A stretch of 10,847 nucleotides of DNA, from the NCBI GenBank assembly GCA_050305935.1, contig JBNLGG010000101.1:1-10847 (forward strand), in the 5' to 3' direction. Origin of the DNA: CAJXNP01 sp050305935. GTDB lineage: Bacteria; Bacteroidota; Bacteroidia; Cytophagales; Cyclobacteriaceae. The notes under the pieces are model-generated. The model was not told where the DNA came from. It made no database searches and saw only the letters and a program-made list of their open reading frames with translations. Below, piece by piece: positions 6,828 through 10,847 of the stretch (its first letter is position 1; each line of letters starts with the position of its first letter). The position numbers and the translations under genes are program-made.

Positions 6828-8006
6828 TTATTCAATAACAGGTATAACAATATTGATCTTTTCAATATAAAAACTTTTATCAAAACTAAGACGGCGGGTG
6901 ATATCCTTTTCGATGGCCAGGTTTCTCAACCGGTTGAGCAGGCTAACCTGCTCCTCCCATGATGCCATATTTTTGCGGTAGTTCACCAGCCGGCCCTCTT
7001 CATTGTTTTTAGACAATATGTGAAGTGCCGTAACGTAGAGCTTTTCACCTGAGCATTTGATCTTTATTTTTATCTTTCCGCGCGCCACATTGTCAAAAAC
7101 AGATGTCTCCAGGATACTCTCCGTAAAGGAACCCAGGATCATGGAGGGCACCTTTTGAGATGCCTGGTGGTCATTTATAAGGGAGTGTATTTTAAAGTCA
7201 AACTTGTCAGTGTACCGCATTTTTTGCAGGGCAAGGTACCACTGCATAAGCTGCAATTCTCCTCCGATCGTCACTTCGTCTTTTTCAAAATGATTCAGGT
7301 AGTAGCGGATCAGTTTGCTAAATATGCTTAAGAAAGTTAAAGCAGACTTTTTATCTCCGATGGTGATGAAATATTGAATGGAACTGATGGCATTAAACAA
7401 AAAATGAGGATTTATTTGCGTTCTCAGGGCTTCGATCTTTAAAGTCAAAAGCTCCTTCTGAATATTTAGCAGGTGCCGTTCTTTTTCCTTGCTGATCCTT
7501 TCAGCCCTCACTTTGCTTATTTTGACTGAACAGATAGATGCAATGGCCTCCAGGATCTTTAAATGCTGATCATTAAAAAAATGCTTCTCTGAATGCTCGC
7601 AATCAATCACTCCAAATACCCTTCCTTCTATCACAATCGGCACCGTTATTTCCGAAAACCTTCTGACGTCATCCACAATATACCGGTTGTCTAGCGAGGT
7701 ATCGCCTATCAATTCTGATCGGGCATTTTTGGCAGCGTTGCCTGTTATGCCCTGACCCATGAGGATCGTGATCGGATTGGCAATCTCAAATTGACGAGGG
7801 TTTTTGGGCCCATAGGCAGCCTTTTGGATGAGGACTCCATCAGATTCATCAACGAAATAAACCACACAATCTTCGAAGCCCAGGCTGGAGATACAATTTT
7901 TTGCCAGGTCCCAGGCAATCTCCTCCTCTGTATTCTGGCCAAAAATGGAATTGGCAAAATAGATCAGGATATCCTGGAATTCGCTGTTGGTGTAGGTTGT
8001 GTTCAT
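6828..8006 (-). CDS. GAF-domain LytS-type protein with degenerate ATPase domain (probable pseudokinase)
   Basis: The 392-residue product has no signal peptide or membrane helix. A GAF-like sensor domain (about 20-160, with TVPIVIEGRVFGVID at 121-135) is followed by a coiled coil (165-195) and a LytS-type phosphoacceptor region QINPHFLFNAISSIQYF with His201. Its next segment parallels the active kinase downstream (ALTFLSIFSKLIRYYL against ALHYLSHFSNMLRQIL). The ATP-binding domain is decayed in motif but not in length: the N-box reads SFTESILETS (293-302), with Ser297 in place of the essential Asn. No DNGxG box is found where one is expected (LHILSKNNEEG, 328-338). ATP hydrolysis is therefore unlikely, although His201 could still be phosphorylated by a partner. 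It is the first gene of the operon. The start at ATG 8006 leaves the GAF domain whole. Confidence 0.88.
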   Translation of the reverse strand: MNTTYTNSEFQDILIYFANSIFGQNTEEEIAWDLAKNCISSLGFEDCVVYFVDESDGVLIQKAAYGPKNPRQFEIANPITILMGQGITGNAAKNARSELIGDTSLDNRYIVDDVRRFSEITVPIVIEGRVFGVIDCEHSEKHFFNDQHLKILEAIASICSVKISKVRAERISKEKERHLLNIQKELLTLKIEALRTQINPHFLFNAISSIQYFITIGDKKSALTFLSIFSKLIRYYLNHFEKDEVTIGGELQLMQWYLALQKMRYTDKFDFKIHSLINDHQASQKVPSMILGSFTESILETSVFDNVARGKIKIKIKCSGEKLYVTALHILSKNNEEGRLVNYRKNMASWEEQVSLLNRLRNLAIEKDITRRLSFDKSFYIEKINIVIPVIE

Positions 8007-8077
8007 TCTGTTTAAGTAATTAATGCGAAGGATTATCAGATTGCTTTACATGGCAAAGGTGGTTTGGTCGAAGTGAA

Positions 8078-8141
8078 AAAAGATGCTGTTGAATAGCGGG
8101 AAGTTGATGTTGTTTTTAATATGTTCCCACTATTCAACAGC
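8078..8141 (-). terminator. Strong rho-independent terminator of the Ig-domain lipoprotein gene
   Basis: GCTGTTGAATAG (8085-8096) plus GGGAA (8098-8102) pair with TTCCC (8124-8128) plus CTATTCAACAGC (8130-8141), a 17-bp stem with one C/A mismatch and a 21-nt loop. On the minus strand the stem is followed by ATCTTTTTT, so it terminates transcription from the gene ending at 8157. It keeps that gene's transcripts out of the signalling operon that begins at 8006. Confidence 0.8.
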
Positions 8142-8156
8142 GTTTAAGGCTCGATA

Positions 8157-9665
8157 CTATGGTATGAAAGTTTGGCCTACCTTTGTATTAAAGGTTCCTC
8201 CATCCTTTAAGGTTTTTCCGTTTCGCCCTGATATTGTCTCCAGGTAAGCATCGTAACCCTCAAGATGGTCAAAATTTTGTGCCTGAAAGTTTACGTTGCC
8301 ATCTGTAAATACGAGGTTTGAGCTGCTGAACTTGGGAAAAGCGCTGGTTAATTCCATCGCTATAACCGGAAACTCAAGGTCATCGTCAGATGAATGCGAG
8401 ATCCATTGAAGTGTAAACCCATTGTTTTCGACATAATAGTTGCCAATCAGGAGGTCGTAAGAATCGCCCGAAACTGTGAGATCAATATTATTGAGAGCAT
8501 TGCCATTCAATGTGAAATTGATATTGGGTTTTACCGGGTCGGTGATGATATCAAAATAGTATTCATTGATATAGCTTTTTCCATCGGCGTAAAACAGGCC
8601 CAACCAATTTGAGTAGTGATCAAATGCTGTTTCATTATCAGGTGTATGGTAAGACACCTCATATCCCGCCAGTTCGCCCGATTTATAGTTGCTGAACAAC
8701 CTGACCGCAGGTGCATCGGCTTCTGTGCTTGTATGCCCGTTCACATACATGCTAAATACGGCGAGGTTGTCTGCAATTTTCAATGTATGTTCTCCCATTT
8801 CAAAACCCGTGGCGGAAAGGGAAGTGGCTTCATTGCCGTCGGTCAGGGTGATCATTTTATAAAGGCCTTGGCTTTCGGTACGGAGATAAACATAAGAGAG
8901 GTCAAGGTTTTCATATACATTGGCATTGTAGATTTTGTCAGTTTTGAGTGTGCCACTACCGGAATAAATGCCAAATGTATAATAATTATGGTCGGGTATG
9001 TCTGTAAAAGTCATGTCCGTTTTGCCAATGACTGCACCCCTGAGATCATCATTAACTGGTGCGAATTTGCCTGGAGTAATATCGGCATAAGAGGTAATCT
9101 GGCCGGCAACGCCATTGGCTTTTACAAAATGAACGTCAAATTCTGCATCGTCAAAATCATCTGGTCTTACTACCGTGGATTTGTAGGGTAAAGTTTCTAT
9201 CTGTTCAAAGTACAATACCTCCCTGCTTTTGCTGGTAATGTAGGTGAAATACTTGTAGTCTGGCGACATAGCCAGGTAGCCTTCATAAAGATCGTAATCG
9301 ATCAATGTGTTCATAACTTCCACCGTTTTAAGGGTTTCTGTAGTGGCTTCCAGGTCGTCGGTTGCAACTGCCTTCAGTTCTACCTCGCCGTCTTGAAAAT
9401 CTTTGGTGTTCCAGGAGAATTCATACGGGGCTTCGGCGTCGCTTCCAATCCATTGACCGTCTGCGTAGAGTTCTACAGATGCAATACTTCCATCGGCATC
9501 CGTAGCATTTACAACAACCTTTACCTCATTCCACAGCGTTTCAGAAACGCTTTCAATATTGATAGAGGCGCTGGGTTCTTTGTTTACAGGAATTGGGTCG
9601 TCTGACTTTTTACAGGATATCACAAACAATAATATACCTGCTGCTAAAAAATTAATCTTGTTCAT
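8157..9665 (-). CDS. Lipoprotein with N-terminal bacterial Ig-like domain, rest unknown
   Basis: The 502-residue product begins with a lipoprotein signal peptide (MNKINFLAAGILLFVISC) with lipid-modified Cys18 followed by KKSDD. Residues of this type after the cysteine are compatible with surface or outer-membrane placement in Bacteroidota. Residues about 31-117 form an Ig-like domain of the Big_7 type: NATDADGSIASVELYADG, then APYEFSWNT and GEVELKAVATDD. The remaining 385 residues are rich in beta-prone, aromatic and acidic sequence and contain no motif I recognise; they may be a beta-propeller or another beta-sandwich. It is monocistronic, with its own terminator downstream and long gene-free DNA upstream. 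Nothing in the sequence ties it to the adjacent signalling operon. A role in cell-surface binding is a guess. Confidence 0.88.
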   Translation of the reverse strand: MNKINFLAAGILLFVISCKKSDDPIPVNKEPSASINIESVSETLWNEVKVVVNATDADGSIASVELYADGQWIGSDAEAPYEFSWNTKDFQDGEVELKAVATDDLEATTETLKTVEVMNTLIDYDLYEGYLAMSPDYKYFTYITSKSREVLYFEQIETLPYKSTVVRPDDFDDAEFDVHFVKANGVAGQITSYADITPGKFAPVNDDLRGAVIGKTDMTFTDIPDHNYYTFGIYSGSGTLKTDKIYNANVYENLDLSYVYLRTESQGLYKMITLTDGNEATSLSATGFEMGEHTLKIADNLAVFSMYVNGHTSTEADAPAVRLFSNYKSGELAGYEVSYHTPDNETAFDHYSNWLGLFYADGKSYINEYYFDIITDPVKPNINFTLNGNALNNIDLTVSGDSYDLLIGNYYVENNGFTLQWISHSSDDDLEFPVIAMELTSAFPKFSSSNLVFTDGNVNFQAQNFDHLEGYDAYLETISGRNGKTLKDGGTFNTKVGQTFIP

Positions 9666-9786
9666 ATTGCTTTGAGTTTAAATTCTGACGCAATAAAATG
9701 GGTAAATCAATTTCCAGCCTTGATGAATTGATGGATGATGTATTCGAATTGATGGATAGGGATTTTGGGTTAATAGAGGCAATAAC

Positions 9787-9882
9787 TGAATATTGAGCAT
9801 TGCTCATTGGTTATTGAACATTTAACCATTTTGTGTTTCCGGAATGTTCAACGCTCAACTTTCAACTTTCAATATTCAATTT
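9787..9882. repeat. 96-bp palindromic repeat, copy A
   Basis: This copy is 95% identical (5 differences in 96) to copy B, 332 bp downstream. Its ends form a perfect 10-bp inverted repeat, TGAATATTGA (9787-9796) with TCAATATTCA (9869-9878). Inside are a second perfect inverted repeat, TTGAACATT (9814-9822) with AATGTTCAA (9843-9851), and a small GAGC/GCTC stem (9795-9798, 9802-9805). It looks like a dispersed intergenic repeat of a kind often seen in Bacteroidota genomes. Confidence 0.85.
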
Positions 9883-9888
9883 ATGAGG

Positions 9889-10110
9889 TGCCATTTGGCT
9901 AATGGCTTCTTCTATTATTTTTTTGCCGTACCCTACCTTTCGCGACAATTGCAATTAGTTCTTCGGTTTCGTTAATAGCGTCAGTGAGGTTATGCTCCAG
10001 TTTGATCATCGCTTTTTTCGATCAAAAAATTTTGTATTGAACGTTTGAGCTGCCGAATTACCAATCTTAAAACATATTCAAGCTTTTTTTGATGTTTTAT
10101 TTGTGGCGTG
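9889..10110 (-). pseudogene. Possible decayed four-helix-bundle gene fragment
   Basis: Between the two repeat copies the minus strand codes, in shifting frames, for peptides resembling the C-terminal part of four-helix-bundle (23S rRNA intervening-sequence type, TIGR02436) proteins. One frame gives KKLEYVLRLVIRQL. A second gives a 36-residue piece from ATG 10010 with INETEELIAIVAK. A third gives KKIIEEAISQMAPHK. The frames are broken by shifts and no intact gene exists. The match is by eye and weak; short low-complexity helical peptides could mimic it. The flanking repeats make a mobile or duplicated unit possible. Confidence 0.25.
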
Positions 10111-10118
10111 ATCCAAAT

Positions 10119-10214
10119 TGAACATCGAGCATTGCTCATTGGGTATTGAACATTTAACCATTTTGTGTTTCCGGAATGTTCAACGCTCAACTTTCAACTT
10201 TCGATAATCAATTT
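10119..10214. repeat. 96-bp palindromic repeat, copy B
   Basis: This is the direct repeat of copy A. The inner inverted repeat TTGAACATT/AATGTTCAA is unchanged (10146-10154, 10175-10183). In the outer stem, TGAACATCGA (10119-10128) faces TCGATAATCA (10201-10210). Relative to copy A, one T-A pair has become a C-G pair by changes on both sides (10126 and 10203), while two other pairs are lost. Confidence 0.85.
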
Positions 10215-10358
10215 TCAATTAAGTGCCCAGCCTTGCATCCCGTCAATTGAGAGCCACCTTCCGTCAATCCCGATCCCGCATCTAACAATTTGCCAGCACC
10301 AGGTTCGCTGAGGCTCACTACTTTAGAGCTTTTAATAATAGCAACAAATTGAACAATC

Positions 10359-10847
10359 ATGAAAAAATTATCAATTATGAAACAGTTAGTATTAGCTATA
10401 GTGCTTGGCTTAAGCATATCATTGATGGGCTGTGAAGGCGACCCCGGACCTGAAGGGCCTCAGGGAGAACAAGGCGAGCAGGGAGAACCCGGCCTGGATG
10501 GAAAAGACGGAATAGACGGTGAGGATGGACTGGATGGCGCGAATGGAACAGACGGAGCAGATGGGACGGATTCTCCTAATAAAACATTCTATTTTCAACA
10601 TGGCTTTAAAGGCTATACCGGGGCCATAGACACCTACATCAATTCCGACAATCAGACAACCAACTATGGTAGTGAGAAATCCATGTGGATTGGTTACTCA
10701 AGTGATCCGGAAATATACCTGGATCCGGTAATCCGTTTTGACAATATTGATGAATCCATGCTTCCCTATCTTGACAATCCTGATACGGAGGGTAGTGCCG
10801 ATGATTTTTATATCAATGAAGCCGTACTGTACTTGTACTGCGATAAT
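10359..10847 (+). CDS. Collagen-like lipoprotein with DNRLRE-type domain (3' end outside window)
   Basis: The frame is open for 163 codons to the right edge. A lipoprotein signal peptide ends in SLMGC, with modified Cys25 counted from ATG 10359; ATG 10377 would give Cys19 and is equally possible. Immediately after the cysteine come 15 uninterrupted Gly-X-Y triplets (27-71), Pro- and Glu/Gln-rich at first and Asp-rich later. This is a collagen-like rod or stalk. Residues from about 76 (FYFQHGFKGYTGAIDTYI, then NYG and MWIGYSS) match the start of the DNRLRE domain, a jelly-roll found in secreted carbohydrate-associated proteins. The later IRFDNIDES and NEAVLYLY strands fit as well. It is probably a cell-surface protein with its binding domain held away from the membrane. 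Function is inferred from domains only. Confidence 0.88.
   Translation, partial: MKKLSIMKQLVLAIVLGLSISLMGCEGDPGPEGPQGEQGEQGEPGLDGKDGIDGEDGLDGANGTDGADGTDSPNKTFYFQHGFKGYTGAIDTYINSDNQTTNYGSEKSMWIGYSSDPEIYLDPVIRFDNIDESMLPYLDNPDTEGSADDFYINEAVLYLYCDN

Larger units (their letters stand above)
9666..10358. other. Long gene-free region with repeats and a possible gene remnant
   Basis: These 693 bases lie between divergent lipoprotein genes and must hold both promoters, neither of which I can place with confidence. Contents: a 12-bp direct repeat GAATTGATGGAT (9725-9736 and 9746-9757), two copies of a 96-bp palindromic repeat, a possible decayed gene between them, and an inverted repeat TTTGATC/GATCAAA (10001-10007, 10020-10026). 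From 10215 to 10358 nothing clear is seen. Confidence 0.6.

Noticed and set aside
8027..8057. Possible Bacteroidota promoter for the signalling operon (TTTG at 8057-8054 on the minus strand)
   Set aside because: At the proper distance only TAATCCTT is found, which matches TAnnTTTG too poorly to call.
8616..9191. 191-codon plus-strand frame inside the lipoprotein gene
   Set aside because: It is fully antisense to a lipoprotein with a clear signal peptide and Ig-like domain. The Cys- and Ile-rich peptide is typical of antisense reading.
9787..10214. CRISPR array
   Set aside because: There are only two copies, each 96 bp and 236 bp apart, with no regular spacers.
10289..10326. Possible promoter for the collagen-like gene (TTTG and TACTTTAG)
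   Set aside because: The 26-nt spacing is larger than the usual 19 or so, and the -7 element has a mismatch.
10208..10417. 69-codon minus-strand frame with a glycine-rich, protein-like C-terminus
   Set aside because: It overlaps the signal-peptide region of the collagen-like gene, and no family could be recognised.

Overview
The window looks like a chromosomal stretch of a member of the phylum Bacteroidota, most likely a Cytophagales-type marine or soil bacterium. The reasons are the LytS/LytTR-type signalling genes with a TPR sensor, SPI-II lipoproteins carrying Ig-like or DNRLRE-type domains, weak or absent Shine-Dalgarno sequences, and palindromic intergenic repeats of a style common in that phylum. 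No taxonomic marker gene is present, so this is inference.

Left part (1-3795), an accessory region. A partial minus-strand gene for an AAA15-type (COG1106-like) ATPase runs off the left edge. A perfect 9-bp inverted repeat overlaps its likely promoter. Next comes a 130-bp imperfect palindrome (845-974) that resembles an integron attC site. Then follows a GC-richer IS91-type element encoding two different recombinases, a tyrosine recombinase and a HUH/Y2 transposase, in overlapping frames. The element is cut: the transposase reading frame stops matching its family near base 2812, and from there the sequence is the C-terminal part of a TPR protein gene in another frame. The TPR gene has therefore lost its N-terminal half.

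Middle part (3796-8156). A short non-coding gap holds a strong bulged hairpin of unknown origin. After it lies a tightly packed minus-strand operon. In transcription order it encodes a cytoplasmic GAF protein with a LytS-type histidine region but a degenerate ATP-binding domain, a lipid-bilayer-anchored TPR histidine kinase with intact motifs, and a LytTR response regulator. Each gene starts 1 nt after the previous stop codon. The layout suggests one signalling module in which a pseudokinase feeds a cytoplasmic signal to an active kinase. A strong terminator separates this operon from the gene upstream.

Right part (8157-10847). A minus-strand lipoprotein gene with an Ig-like domain is separated by about 690 bp of gene-free DNA from a plus-strand lipoprotein gene with a collagen-like Gly-X-Y stretch and a DNRLRE-type domain, which runs off the right edge. 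The gap contains two 96-bp direct copies of a palindromic repeat (95% identical, with one compensatory stem change). They flank what may be a decayed four-helix-bundle gene fragment.
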